Assembly: GCF_014451325.2 (NCBI RefSeq)
Contig: NZ_JACSCH020000011.1
Span: forward strand, 124,001 to 188,000
DNA: 64,000 nucleotides
Reading direction: 5' to 3'
Source of the DNA: Streptomyces sp. CB02980
GTDB taxonomy: Bacteria; Actinomycetota; Actinomycetes; Streptomycetales; Streptomycetaceae
Position numbers and translations under genes: made by a program. The notes beneath the pieces are model-generated. The model did not search any database. It was not told where the DNA came from and was given only the letters and a program-made list of their open reading frames with translations. This document shows, one piece after another, positions 50,754 through 59,767 of the stretch. Numbering within the stretch: position 1 is the first letter of the stretch; each line of letters opens with the position of its first letter.

Positions 50754-52253
50754 GTGAGCGAGCCGAGCGACCCGAGTGACCAGTTCGACGACATCGTCGA
50801 CGCCGAGACCGACCGAGACCCCGACCTGGCGGTGATCGAGGCCGGCAGCCGCACCCTGCGCACCCAGGGCGGCCGGCCCCAGGGCGACCCGGTGCCCAGC
50901 CGCCCCGAGGACCCGGAGCTCGACAAGGCGCTGCGCGAGGTCGAGACCGAGCTGTCCACCCGCTGGGGCGAGACCAAGCTGGAGCCCTCGGTCACCCGGA
51001 TCGCGGCCCTGATGGACGTCCTGGGCGAGCCGCAGCGCGCGTACCCCTCGATCCACATCACCGGCACCAACGGCAAGACGTCGACGGCCCGCATGATCGA
51101 GGCCCTGCTCGGCGCCTTCGAGCTGCGCACCGGGCGGTACACGTCGCCGCACGTGCAGACCATCACCGAGCGCATCAGCCTGGACGGCGCCCCGATCTCC
51201 GCCGAGCGGTTCGTCGAGACGTACCAGGACATCAAGCCGTACGTGGAGCTGGTCGACGCCCGCGAGGAGTACCGGCTCTCCTTCTTCGAGGTCCTCACCG
51301 GAATGGCGTACGCGGCCTTCGCCGACGCCCCGGTCGACGCGGCCGTCGTCGAGGTCGGCATGGGCGGCACCTGGGACGCGACGAACGTCATCGACGGCTC
51401 CGTCGCCGTCGTCACCCCCATCGACCTGGACCACACGGACCGGCTCGGCACGACGACCGCCGAGATCGCCGGCGAGAAGTCCGGGATCATCAAGCAGGGC
51501 GCGACCGTGATCCTGGCCCAGCAGCCGGTGGACGCGGCGCAGGTCCTGCTGAAGAAGGCCGTCGAGGCGGACGCCACCGTGGCCCGCGAGGGCATGGAGT
51601 TCGGCATCGTCGCCCGCGAGGTCGCGGTCGGCGGCCAGCTCCTCACCCTGCGCGGTCTGGGCGGCGAGTACGACAACATCTTCCTGCCGCTGCACGGCGC
51701 CTACCAGGCGCACAACGCGGCGGTGGCGCTGGCGGCGGTCGAGGCCTTCTTCGGGATCGGCTCGGAGCACGCGCGGACCCTGGACCTCGACACGGTCCGG
51801 CAGGCCTTCGCCCAGGTGGCCTCGCCCGGCCGTCTGGAGATCGTCCGCTCGTCCCCGACGGTGATCCTGGACGCCGCGCACAACCCGCACGGCGCGCGGG
51901 CGACGGCGGAGGGCGTCAGCGAGGCCTTCGGCTTCTCGCGGCTCGTCGGCGTGGTCTCGACGAGCGGAGACAAGGACGCCAAGGGCCTCCTGGAGGCCTT
52001 CGAGCCGATCTTCGCGGAGGTCGTCGTCACGGCGAACTCCAACCCCCGTGCCACGGACGTGGACGAGCTCGCCGCCGTCGCGGTCGAGGTCTTCGGCGAG
52101 GACCGGGTCGTCGTGGAGCCGCGGCTGCCCGACGCCCTGGAGGCGGCCATCACGCTCGCGGAGGAAGAGGCCGAGTACGGCGGCGCGGGTGTCCTCGTGA
52201 CCGGTTCGATCTTCACGGTCGGCGATGCCCGGCTGCTGCTGCGAAGGGGCTGA
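50754..52253 (+). CDS. folC: Folylpolyglutamate / dihydrofolate synthase
   Basis: 499 residues. Adds glutamate to folates (and to dihydropteroate). Mur-ligase fold with P-loop ITGTNGKTS (about 103), SPHVQTITERI, the Mg-binding EVGMGG and LDAAHNPHGA. The N-terminal ~60 residues are acidic and low complexity (DPSDQFDDIVDAETD), longer than E. coli FolC. A DUF4233 gene follows by 5 bp and ndk after that, the order conserved in Mycobacterium (folC-Rv2446c-ndkA). Confidence 0.95.
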   Translation: MSEPSDPSDQFDDIVDAETDRDPDLAVIEAGSRTLRTQGGRPQGDPVPSRPEDPELDKALREVETELSTRWGETKLEPSVTRIAALMDVLGEPQRAYPSIHITGTNGKTSTARMIEALLGAFELRTGRYTSPHVQTITERISLDGAPISAERFVETYQDIKPYVELVDAREEYRLSFFEVLTGMAYAAFADAPVDAAVVEVGMGGTWDATNVIDGSVAVVTPIDLDHTDRLGTTTAEIAGEKSGIIKQGATVILAQQPVDAAQVLLKKAVEADATVAREGMEFGIVAREVAVGGQLLTLRGLGGEYDNIFLPLHGAYQAHNAAVALAAVEAFFGIGSEHARTLDLDTVRQAFAQVASPGRLEIVRSSPTVILDAAHNPHGARATAEGVSEAFGFSRLVGVVSTSGDKDAKGLLEAFEPIFAEVVVTANSNPRATDVDELAAVAVEVFGEDRVVVEPRLPDALEAAITLAEEEAEYGGAGVLVTGSIFTVGDARLLLRRG

Positions 52254-52258
52254 ACCCG

Positions 52259-52624
52259 ATGCGTACCCTCTGTTCCTCGACGCTCATCGGCGAGTTCTTC
52301 GTGATCGGCTTCGCCGGTCTCGTCGCGATGAAGGACGACAGTCTCGCGATGTCCACCGTCTGGTGGGTCTGCGGTGTCGCGATGGTCATCTCGGTGCTGC
52401 TCTGTGGGATGGTCACCCGCCCCGGCGGTGTGCAGCTCGGCTGGGTTCTGCAGATCGGCCTGATCCTCAGCGGCTTCGTCGTGCCGACGATGTTCTTCCT
52501 CGGGGCGGTTTTCGCCGGTCTGTGGTGGGCGTCCGTTCACTATGGGCGACGGATCGACGACATCAAGGCACGGTGGGCCGAGGCCCAGGCCGCGGGGGCC
52601 TCGGCAGGGCCTGACGCTGCGTAA
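52259..52624 (+). CDS. DUF4233 integral membrane protein
   Basis: 121 residues with four membrane helices (about 7-24, 31-50, 60-75, 78-93) and a cytosolic Ala-rich tail (AEAQAAGASAGPDAA). It matches the DUF4233 family found between folC and ndk throughout actinobacteria. Function unknown. ATG 52259 is 5 bp after the folC stop, with AAGGGG overlapping its end, so it is co-translated with folC. Confidence 0.88.
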   Translation: MRTLCSSTLIGEFFVIGFAGLVAMKDDSLAMSTVWWVCGVAMVISVLLCGMVTRPGGVQLGWVLQIGLILSGFVVPTMFFLGAVFAGLWWASVHYGRRIDDIKARWAEAQAAGASAGPDAA

Positions 52625-52689
52625 TCGAGGGGCGTGCGGGGCCTGTAGCCTCGGAGGTCCCGCACACGCTTTTCCGAAGGAGTTCCCCC

Positions 52690-53103
52690 GTGAGCCAGCG
52701 CACGCTCGTCCTGCTCAAGCCCGACGCCGTCCGCCGTGGCCTGGTCGGCGAGATCATCGGCCGCATCGAGCGCAAGGCCGGCTGGACCCTGGCGGCCCTG
52801 GAGCTGCGCGAGCTGGACCAGGAGACCCTGGAGCAGCACTACGGCGAGCACAAGGGCAAGCCCTTCTACGAGCCGCTGATGGGCTTCATGTCCTCCGGCC
52901 CCGTCGTCGCGCTCGTCGTCGAGGGTGAGCGGGTCATCGAGGGTGTCCGCCAGCTGGCCGGTCCGACCGACCCGATCGCCGCCGCGCCCGGTTCGATCCG
53001 CGGCGACTTCGGCACCATCGTCCGGGAGAACCTGATCCACGCCTCCGACTCGGAGGAGTCGGCCCTGCGCGAGCTGAAGATCTTCTTCCCCGGTCTCGCC
53101 TGA
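52690..53103 (+). CDS. ndk: Nucleoside diphosphate kinase
   Basis: 137 residues. Transfers the gamma phosphate between nucleoside triphosphates and diphosphates through a phospho-His intermediate. Catalytic His117 is in ENLIHASDS; also TLVLLKPDAV and GSIRGDFG. GTG 52690 follows AAGGAG. It is probably part of the folC-DUF4233-ndk operon with an added promoter in the 65-bp gap (TAGCCT). A terminator follows. Confidence 0.97.
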   Translation: MSQRTLVLLKPDAVRRGLVGEIIGRIERKAGWTLAALELRELDQETLEQHYGEHKGKPFYEPLMGFMSSGPVVALVVEGERVIEGVRQLAGPTDPIAAAPGSIRGDFGTIVRENLIHASDSEESALRELKIFFPGLA

Positions 53104-53151
53104 GCCGACCCGACGTCGCTGACTCGGCGTCAGCCGAATGCAGCAGCCTGT

Positions 53152-53179
53152 GGGGCGACCGAAGGAATTCGGTCGCCCC
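53152..53179 (+). terminator. Terminator of ndk
   Basis: Perfect 12-bp stem GGGGCGACCGAA / TTCGGTCGCCCC with a GGAA loop. Confidence 0.85.
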
Positions 53180-53202
53180 CAGGCATATGAACGCCGATCC
53201 CG

Positions 53203-53280
53203 GGAACGGATCGCCGCGTCCTACCGTCACCTGTACAGAGGTGGACCACCGCGCGGTATCCGGGCGGGCGGCACTACGAT
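53203..53280 (+). promoter_or_regulatory. mreB promoter region: ECF-like GGAAC-N17-CGTC, inverted repeat, and -10 TACGAT
   Basis: The 300-bp gap before mreB holds the ndk terminator, then GGAAC (53203-53207) with CGTC 17 bp later, resembling an envelope-stress (sigma-E type) promoter. An inverted repeat CACCT-GTACAG-AGGTG (53228-53243) and a separate TACGAT (53275-53280) follow. Several promoters are known for mreB in S. coelicolor; the assignments here are inferred. Confidence 0.45.
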
Positions 53281-53403
53281 GGAAAACTCCACGCCGCACC
53301 ACCTTCAGCCACCCATTTCAGCCACCGTTTCGCCTGCCTGAGAAGCCGTCAACGCTCGCTGGGGAAGGCCCGAAGCATCCTCATGGGAAACAAGGGGAAC
53401 TCA

Positions 53404-54423
53404 ATGTCGTTCATCGGCCGTGACATGGCTATCGACCTCGGGACTGCCAACACGCTGGTGTACGTCAGGGGGCGTGGCATCGTCCTCAACGAGCCGTCCG
53501 TGGTCGCCATCAACACCAACACCGGAGGCATCCTCGCGGTGGGCGCCGAGGCGAAGAAGATGATCGGCCGGACCCCCGGCAACATCGTCGCCGTCCGGCC
53601 CCTGAAGGACGGCGTGATCGCCGACTTCGAGATCACCGAGCGGATGCTCCGCTACTTCATCCTCAAGATCCACAAGCGCCGCTACCTGGCCCGCCCCCGG
53701 GTCGTCGTCTGCGTGCCCTCCGGCATCACCGGAGTGGAGCGCCGCGCCGTCATCGAGGCCTCGACGCAGGCCGGCGCCCGCCAGGTGCACATCATCGAGG
53801 AGCCCATGGCGGCGGCCATCGGCTCGGGCCTCCCGGTCCACGAGGCCACCGGCAACATGGTCGTGGACATCGGCGGCGGCACCACCGAGGTCGCCGTCAT
53901 CTCCCTCGGCGGAATCGTCACGGCACAGTCGATCCGGGTCGCCGGCGACGAGCTGGACAACGCGATCATCCAGCACATCAAGAAGGAGTACTCGCTCCTC
54001 CTCGGTGAGCGCACCGCCGAGCAGATCAAGATCACCATCGGCTCGGCGTACGACCTCGACAAGGACGAGCACACCGAGATCCGCGGCCGCGACCTCGTCT
54101 CCGGTCTGCCCAAGACCGTGGTCATCTCGGCCGCCGAGGTCCGCAAGGCCATCGAGGAGCCGGTGAACGCCATCGTCGACGCGGTGAAGACCACCCTCGA
54201 CAAGTGCCCGCCGGAGCTCTCCGGTGACGTCATGGACCGCGGCATCGTTCTCACGGGTGGCGGTGCCCTGCTGCGCGGCCTCGACGAGCGACTCCGCCGC
54301 GAGACCGGAATGCCGATCCACATCGCCGAGGACCCGCTGGACTCGGTGGCGCTCGGCTCCGGCAAGTGCGTGGAGGAGTTCGAGGCCCTCCAGCAGGTCC
54401 TGGACGCCCAGCCGCGCCGCTAG
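53404..54423 (+). CDS. mreB: MreB actin-like cell-shape protein
   Basis: 339 residues. Forms membrane-associated filaments; in Streptomyces it is needed for spore-wall integrity rather than hyphal growth. Actin-ATPase motifs: AIDLGTANTLVYV (phosphate 1), DIGGGTTEVAV (phosphate 2) and VLTGGGALLRG (adenosine). ATG 53404 (MSFIGRDM) follows AGGGGAA and matches known Streptomyces starts; ATG 53383 would add seven residues. First gene of the mreBCD-pbp2-rodA cluster. Confidence 0.97.
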   Translation: MSFIGRDMAIDLGTANTLVYVRGRGIVLNEPSVVAINTNTGGILAVGAEAKKMIGRTPGNIVAVRPLKDGVIADFEITERMLRYFILKIHKRRYLARPRVVVCVPSGITGVERRAVIEASTQAGARQVHIIEEPMAAAIGSGLPVHEATGNMVVDIGGGTTEVAVISLGGIVTAQSIRVAGDELDNAIIQHIKKEYSLLLGERTAEQIKITIGSAYDLDKDEHTEIRGRDLVSGLPKTVVISAAEVRKAIEEPVNAIVDAVKTTLDKCPPELSGDVMDRGIVLTGGGALLRGLDERLRRETGMPIHIAEDPLDSVALGSGKCVEEFEALQQVLDAQPRR

Positions 54424-54454
54424 CACCACCCGTACGGCCCACGCGAGCACCACC

Positions 54455-54502
54455 GCACAGCCGTACGACTGCACAGCCGTACAACCGCACAGCCGAACAA
54501 CC
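54455..54502. repeat. 16-bp tandem repeat, three copies, between mreB and mreC
   Basis: GCACAGCCGTACGACT, then two diverged copies (GCACAGCCGTACAACC, GCACAGCCGAACAACC) head to tail. They occupy most of the 109-bp mreB-mreC gap; no known regulatory motif. Confidence 0.85.
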
Positions 54503-54532
54503 GAACCACGAGGAAAGGCACGGCCGCCGCAC

Positions 54533-55522
54533 GTGAGGGACACACGAGAGAGCCGGCTGCTCCTGGTGCTGCTGATCGCCATCGCGTTCGCACTGATCAC
54601 GGTGGACATCCGCGGCGGCCAGGAGTCACCCGTCGACGGTGCCCGGCAGGCCGCAGCGGCGGTCTTCGGGCCGGTCGAGAACGGTGTGGCGGCCGCCGTC
54701 GATCCCATCGGCAACGCCATAGGCGCGGTCAGGGACTCCGGCGAGCGGCACACCCGGATCGCCGCTCTGGAGAAGGAGAACGCCGAGCTCAAGGCGGAGC
54801 TCGGCAGCGACGACCGCAACCGCAACCGGCTGCGCGAGCTCGACTCCATGCTGAAGACCGCCGGCGCCGGGCAGTACGGCATCAAGGGCGCGCAGGTCAT
54901 CGCCATAGGAGCGGCCCAGGGCTTCTCCTGGACCGTCACCGTCGACGTGGGCGCGCGCGACGGCATCAAGCGGGACATGACCGTGCTGAACGGCTCCGGG
55001 CTCGTCGGCCGCGTCACCACCGTCGGCCCCTCCACCTCCACGGTCCTGCTCGCCAACGACCCCGACTTCACCGTCGGTACGCGCATGGAGAAGTCCGACG
55101 AACTCGGCTTCGCCACCGGCCAGGGCGACCGCCCGCTGCTCGTGCAGCTCCTCAACGGCAAGGCCAAGGTGAAGCCCGGCGACCGGCTCGTCACCTTCGG
55201 CTCGCGCGCCGACAAGCCCTTCGTGCCCGGCGTCCCGGTCGGCGAGGTCGTCCGCGTCGACCCCGCGGGCGGCGGCCTGACCCGCAACATCTACGTCCGC
55301 CCGTACGTCGGCTTCACCAAGCTCGACATCGTCGGCATCGTCGTCCAGGCCCCCCGCGCCGACCCGCGCGACATGGTCCTTCCGCAGAAGCCCAAGCCCG
55401 CGCCGACCGTCACCGTCACGGTGACGCCACCGCCGCCGGACGGGCAGCAGGCCGCCGACGGACAGCGGAACCAGCAGGGCCAGAACCAGCAGGGCCAGGA
55501 CCAGGGGGACGCGACACCGTGA
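54533..55522 (+). CDS. mreC: MreC cell-shape protein
   Basis: 329 residues. One N-terminal membrane helix (about 7-25), a coiled coil (about 75-105: ALEKENAELKAELG) and the two extracellular beta-barrel MreC lobes (LVGRVTTVGPSTSTVLL, DRLVTFGSRADKPFVPGVP). MreC scaffolds the elongation complex between MreB and PBP2. The C-terminus is a low-complexity tail (TVTVTVTPPPPDG, then Gln/Asn/Gly-rich). GTG 54533; GAGGAAAGG is 15 bp upstream, rather far. It overlaps mreD by 4 bp. Confidence 0.95.
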   Translation: MRDTRESRLLLVLLIAIAFALITVDIRGGQESPVDGARQAAAAVFGPVENGVAAAVDPIGNAIGAVRDSGERHTRIAALEKENAELKAELGSDDRNRNRLRELDSMLKTAGAGQYGIKGAQVIAIGAAQGFSWTVTVDVGARDGIKRDMTVLNGSGLVGRVTTVGPSTSTVLLANDPDFTVGTRMEKSDELGFATGQGDRPLLVQLLNGKAKVKPGDRLVTFGSRADKPFVPGVPVGEVVRVDPAGGGLTRNIYVRPYVGFTKLDIVGIVVQAPRADPRDMVLPQKPKPAPTVTVTVTPPPPDGQQAADGQRNQQGQNQQGQDQGDATP

Positions 55523-56187
55523 AGTTCAACCGGATCCTCCTCTCCGCCACCCTGATCGTGGTGGCCCTGGTCGTGCAGGTCTCCGTGCTCGCCCGGCTCC
55601 AGCTGCCCGGCGCCGTCCCCGACCTGGTCCTGCTCACCGTGGTCGGCCTGGCCCTGGTGTACGGACCGGTCAGCGGCTCGCTCATCGGCTTCAGCGCCGG
55701 CCTCCTCGCCGACCTGGCCCCGCCCGCCGACCACGCCGCCGGCCGCTACGCCCTCGTGCTCTGCGTCATCGGCTACCTCGTCGGCCTGGCCCGCCCGGAG
55801 AACGGCCGGCTGACCTCGGCGACCGGCCCGATGGCCGTCGTCGTCGCGGCCGCCGTCGGCTCCACCCTGCTGTACGCGGGGGTGGGCGCCCTCGTCGGCG
55901 ACACCGCCGCCCGCCATGTCGGGCTGGGGTTCCTGCTGTTCACCGCGGCCGTGTACGACCTGCTCCTCGCGCCCTTCACGGTGCCGCTCATCATGGCGCT
56001 GGCCCGCCGCGCGGAGAACGACCCGCTCGCCGACGCCGGCGGGGGCAACGGCACCGACGTCGCCTCCGGCTGGCTCTCCTCCGGCACCGGCCTGAGGATC
56101 GGGAACCAGCGCGGCGGCCTGCGGGTGAAGACCGCCCGGAGCCGCGCCTCACGGGCCGGACGCATCAAGGGAGTCAAGCGACTGTGA
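55519..56187 (+). CDS. mreD: MreD cell-shape membrane protein
   Basis: 222 residues with five or six membrane helices (first ~170) and a longer basic C-terminus (KTARSRASRAGRIKGVKRL) than E. coli MreD. Typical features are RLQLPGAVPDLVLLTVVGLAL-type segment (split description) and the GxxxGLLADL motif. GTG 55519 overlaps the mreC stop (GTGA), so it is coupled to mreC. Partner in the elongation complex; 19 bp before pbp2. Confidence 0.93.
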   Translation: MKFNRILLSATLIVVALVVQVSVLARLQLPGAVPDLVLLTVVGLALVYGPVSGSLIGFSAGLLADLAPPADHAAGRYALVLCVIGYLVGLARPENGRLTSATGPMAVVVAAAVGSTLLYAGVGALVGDTAARHVGLGFLLFTAAVYDLLLAPFTVPLIMALARRAENDPLADAGGGNGTDVASGWLSSGTGLRIGNQRGGLRVKTARSRASRAGRIKGVKRL

Positions 56188-56206
56188 CCGAGGGGGCCCC
56201 GGCCGT

Positions 56207-58459
56207 ATGAGCAACATCCCCGAGACAGGGCGGACCCCTCGGGTCCAGATCCGGCTCGTCGTCATCCAGATCCTCGTCTTCTCGCTGCTGCTGACCCTGG
56301 GGGGCCGGCTCTGGTACCTCCAGATCCGCAACGGCAAGGAGTACACGGACGAGGCGAAGAACAACCACGTCCAGCAGGTCGTGCAGCCCGCCGTGCGCGG
56401 CTCCGTCCTCGACGCCCGCGGCGTCCCGCTGGCCGACAACGAGACCCGGCTCGTGGTCTCCGCGTCCCGCACCGAGATGATGAAGATGAAGGACCGCGGC
56501 AAGGCGGTCCTGACCCGGCTCGCCGACGTCCTCGACATGAAGGCCGACGACGTCGTCAACAAGATCCGGCTCTGCGACTCCAAGACCCCGAAGCCCTGCT
56601 GGAACGGTTCGCCCTACCAGCCGATCCCGGTCACGGACGAGGCCACCACCCAGCAGGCCCTCCAGATCCGCGAGCGCGCCGAGGACTTCCCCGGCATCAC
56701 CGCCGAACCCACCGCCGTACGCCGCTACCCGGCGCCCGGCAAGTCCCGTACCTCGCAGGTCCTCGGCTACCTCTCGCCCGTCACCGACACGGAGATCGAG
56801 AAGGCCAAGGACACGGACTCGCCGTTCCTCCGCTCCGACCAGATCGGCCGCTCCGGCCTGGAGCGCACGTACGACAAGGAACTGCGCGGCAAGGCCGGCG
56901 TCACCCGCTACGAGGTCGACAACCTCGGCCGGGTCATCGGCCAGGCCAAGAACGACCCCGCGGTCCCCGGCTCCAACGTCGTCACCTCCATCGACGCCCG
57001 CGTGCAGGCGGTCGCCGAGTGGGAGCTGCACAACGCGATGGTCGAGGCCCGCAAGGTGCACGACAAGAACACCAGCGAGAACTACAAGGCCGACTCCGGC
57101 GCCGTCGTGGTCATGGAGAACAAGACCGGCCGGATCGTCGCCATGGCCTCCCAGCCCGACTACGACCCCAACGCCTGGGTCGGCGGCATCTCCGCCAAGG
57201 ACTACGCGGCGCTCACCGGCAAGAACTCCAACTTCCCGCTCCTCAACCGGGCCATCCAGGGCCAGGCCGCCCCCGGCTCGATCTTCAAGGTCGTCCCGAC
57301 CACCGCCGCCGTCAACGCCGGATACGACTTCAACGGCCGCTACCCGTGCCCGTCCTCGTACTCCATCGGCGGCCAGGTCTTCAAGAACTTCGAGTCCCAG
57401 GGCCACGGCTCCATCACCCTCGGCCAGGCCCTCGAAGTCTCCTGCGACACCGTCTTCTACGCCCTCTCCCACCAGCAGTGGCTGAACGACGGCGGGATGA
57501 AGCCGAAGAAGGACGCCAAGGACTGGTTCTACAAGACGGCCCATCAGTTCGGCCTCGGCGCCGAGACCGGCATCGACCTCCCCAACGAGGTCACCGGCCG
57601 CGTCCCCGACCGGAAGTGGAAGCAGGACTTCTGGACGGCCAACAAGGACTACTGGTGCAAGATCGGCAAGCGCGGTGGCACCTACGTGCAGCAGCTCTCC
57701 TACGAGAACTGCCTCGAAGGCAACCTCATGCGCGCCGGTGACTCCGTCAACTACTCCATCGGCCAGGGCGACACCCTCGTCACCCCCATCCAGATGGCCA
57801 CCATCTACGCCGCGATCGCCAACGGCGGCACCCTCTGGAACCCCACCGTCGGCAAGGCGATCGTCAGCCCCGACGGCAAGAAGGTCACCGAGATCAAGCC
57901 CAAGTCCCACGGCAGGCTCCCCATGGACGCCAAGACGCAGGCGTTGATAGAGGAAGCCCTCGCGGGAGTCGCCACCCGCGGTACGGCCGCCTGGCGATTC
58001 GGCGGCTGGCCGCAGGACAAGATCCCGATGCACGCCAAGACGGGTACCGCCGAGGTCTACGGCAAGCAGACGACCTCCTGGTTCGCCACGTACACCAAGG
58101 ACTACGCGATCATCATGACGATCGCCCAGGGTGGTACGGGCTCCGGCGCCTCCGGCCCCGCCGTCCGCAACATCTACGACGCGCTCTACGGACTCGACGA
58201 CGCCGGCAACCAGGACCTCAAGAGGGCCCTGCTGCCGCAGCCGCAGAAGGCCCTCCCGAAGATCGAGGCCGACGGCTCCATCGACGCCCCGAAGATCAAG
58301 CCGTACGACCCGGAGATCGGGAAGGTCGACCCCGACGCGCCCCTGAACACGCCGGACGGCACCCGGCAGCCCGACCCGACCGACCCGGGCCAGGCCGACC
58401 CCGACAAGCCCGACCAGCAGGAACTCGCGGGCCCGCCCGCCGCCTGGCGGAGGGACTGA
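56207..58459 (+). CDS. pbp2: Penicillin-binding protein 2 (class B transpeptidase)
   Basis: 750 residues. Membrane anchor at about 14-34, a pedestal dimerisation domain, then the transpeptidase domain. Catalytic motifs: S358-IFK361, SIG in YSIGQGD, and K611-TG in HAKTGTAEV. It crosslinks peptidoglycan with RodA as the polymerase. A Cys pair (CDSKTPKPC, about residues 124-132) in the pedestal may form a disulfide. The C-terminal ~70 residues are Pro/Asp-rich and disordered (DPTDPGQADPDKPD). Coupled to mreD upstream and rodA 4 bp downstream. Confidence 0.95.
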   Translation: MSNIPETGRTPRVQIRLVVIQILVFSLLLTLGGRLWYLQIRNGKEYTDEAKNNHVQQVVQPAVRGSVLDARGVPLADNETRLVVSASRTEMMKMKDRGKAVLTRLADVLDMKADDVVNKIRLCDSKTPKPCWNGSPYQPIPVTDEATTQQALQIRERAEDFPGITAEPTAVRRYPAPGKSRTSQVLGYLSPVTDTEIEKAKDTDSPFLRSDQIGRSGLERTYDKELRGKAGVTRYEVDNLGRVIGQAKNDPAVPGSNVVTSIDARVQAVAEWELHNAMVEARKVHDKNTSENYKADSGAVVVMENKTGRIVAMASQPDYDPNAWVGGISAKDYAALTGKNSNFPLLNRAIQGQAAPGSIFKVVPTTAAVNAGYDFNGRYPCPSSYSIGGQVFKNFESQGHGSITLGQALEVSCDTVFYALSHQQWLNDGGMKPKKDAKDWFYKTAHQFGLGAETGIDLPNEVTGRVPDRKWKQDFWTANKDYWCKIGKRGGTYVQQLSYENCLEGNLMRAGDSVNYSIGQGDTLVTPIQMATIYAAIANGGTLWNPTVGKAIVSPDGKKVTEIKPKSHGRLPMDAKTQALIEEALAGVATRGTAAWRFGGWPQDKIPMHAKTGTAEVYGKQTTSWFATYTKDYAIIMTIAQGGTGSGASGPAVRNIYDALYGLDDAGNQDLKRALLPQPQKALPKIEADGSIDAPKIKPYDPEIGKVDPDAPLNTPDGTRQPDPTDPGQADPDKPDQQELAGPPAAWRRD

Positions 58460-58463
58460 ACCG

Positions 58464-59663
58464 ATGACCGCACCCCACGGCTTCTCCATCTCCCGGTACG
58501 CCCCCGAGCGCGGCACGCTCGCCAAGCTGGCCGCCCGCGACTCGGTGGTCCGCCGGCTCGACTGGCCGATACTGCTCTCCGCGCTCGCGCTCTCCCTGCT
58601 CGGGGCGCTGCTCGTCTGGTCCGCCACCCGCGGCCGCACCGAGCTCAACAACGGCGACCCGTACTACTTCCTCTTCCGGCACCTGCTCAACACCGGCATC
58701 GGCGTCGCCCTGATGATCGGCACGATCTGGCTCGGCCACCGCACCCTGCGCGGCGCGGTCCCGGTCCTCTACGGCCTCTCGATCGTGCTGATCCTCGCCG
58801 TCCTCACCCCGCTCGGCGCCACCATCAACGGCGCCCACGCGTGGATCGTCGTCGGCGGCGGCTTCTCGCTCCAGCCCAGTGAGTTCGTGAAGATCACGAT
58901 CATCCTGGTGATGGCGATGCTGCTGGCCGCGAAGGTCGACGCAGGCGACCAGATCCACCCCGACCACCGCACCGTCGCCAAGGCCCTCACCCTGGCCGCG
59001 CTCCCCATGGGCATCGTCATGCTGATGCCGGACCTCGGCTCGGTCATGGTCATGGCGGTCATCGTGCTCGGCGTGCTGCTCGCCTCCGGCGCCTCCAACC
59101 GCTGGGTCCTCGGACTGATCGGCGCCGGCGTCGGAGGCGCGGTACTCGTCACCGCGCTCGGCATGCTCGACGAGTACCAGATCAACCGCTTCGCGGCCTT
59201 CGCCAACCCCGACCTCGACCCGGCCGGCGTCGGCTACAACACCAACCAGGCCCGGATCGCGATCGGCTCCGGCGGCCTCCTCGGCTCCGGGCTCTTCAAG
59301 GGCTCCCAGACCACCGGCCAGTTCGTGCCCGAGCAGCAGACCGACTTCGTCTTCACGGTGGCCGGGGAGGAACTCGGCTTCGTCGGCGCCGGCCTGATCC
59401 TGCTGCTCCTCGGCGTCGTCCTCTGGCGGGCCTGCCGGATCGCCCGCGAGACCACCGAGCTCTACGGCACGGTCGTCGCGGCCGGGATCATCGCCTGGTT
59501 CGCCTTCCAGTCCTTCGAGAACATCGGCATGACGCTCGGCATCATGCCGGTCGCCGGACTGCCGCTGCCGTTCGTCTCGTACGGCGGCTCGTCGATGTTC
59601 GCGGTGTGGGTGGCGATCGGACTGCTCCAGTCGATCAGGGTCCAGCGGCCCATGACGGCCTGA
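58464..59663 (+). CDS. rodA: RodA/SfrA SEDS peptidoglycan glycosyltransferase
   Basis: 399 residues, ten membrane helices. SEDS-family polymerase that extends glycan strands and pairs with PBP2. Signatures: GAHAWIVVGGGFSLQPSE-type segment, GYNTNQARIAIGSGG, QQTDFVFTVAGEELGFVG (with the catalytic Asp), and the C-terminal GMTLGIMPVAGLPLPFVSYG (family motif). Short 4-bp gap after pbp2. Last gene of the mre cluster. Confidence 0.95.
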   Translation: MTAPHGFSISRYAPERGTLAKLAARDSVVRRLDWPILLSALALSLLGALLVWSATRGRTELNNGDPYYFLFRHLLNTGIGVALMIGTIWLGHRTLRGAVPVLYGLSIVLILAVLTPLGATINGAHAWIVVGGGFSLQPSEFVKITIILVMAMLLAAKVDAGDQIHPDHRTVAKALTLAALPMGIVMLMPDLGSVMVMAVIVLGVLLASGASNRWVLGLIGAGVGGAVLVTALGMLDEYQINRFAAFANPDLDPAGVGYNTNQARIAIGSGGLLGSGLFKGSQTTGQFVPEQQTDFVFTVAGEELGFVGAGLILLLLGVVLWRACRIARETTELYGTVVAAGIIAWFAFQSFENIGMTLGIMPVAGLPLPFVSYGGSSMFAVWVAIGLLQSIRVQRPMTA

Positions 59664-59670
59664 TCGGCAA

Positions 59671-59688
59671 GACACCCCTAGGGGTGTC
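59671..59688. terminator. Palindrome GACACCCCTAGGGGTGTC after rodA
   Basis: Perfect 18-bp palindrome 7 bp after the rodA stop. It may act as a weak terminator of the mre operon or as an operator for the next gene; a second imperfect repeat (GGATCCCC/AGGGGATTTCC) follows. Confidence 0.45.
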
Positions 59689-59755
59689 CGGCGGATCCCC
59701 CAGGGGATTTCCGGACAGGCTGATGGGCGTACTCCCGCGGAGTTCACTTCCCGTC

Positions 59756-59761
59756 TAGATT
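59756..59761 (+). promoter_or_regulatory. -10 box TAGATT for leaderless CYTH-CHAD gene
   Basis: TAGATT is followed by CGATTC and then ATG 59768; no ribosome site. Confidence 0.6.
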
Positions 59762-59767
59762 CGATTC

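Noticed and set aside
53187..53423. 78-codon frame in the mreB leader
   Set aside because: It overlaps the mreB start and ribosome site in another frame and lacks its own ribosome site.
54455..54502. CRISPR-like repeat between mreB and mreC
   Set aside because: Three contiguous copies without spacers and no cas genes.
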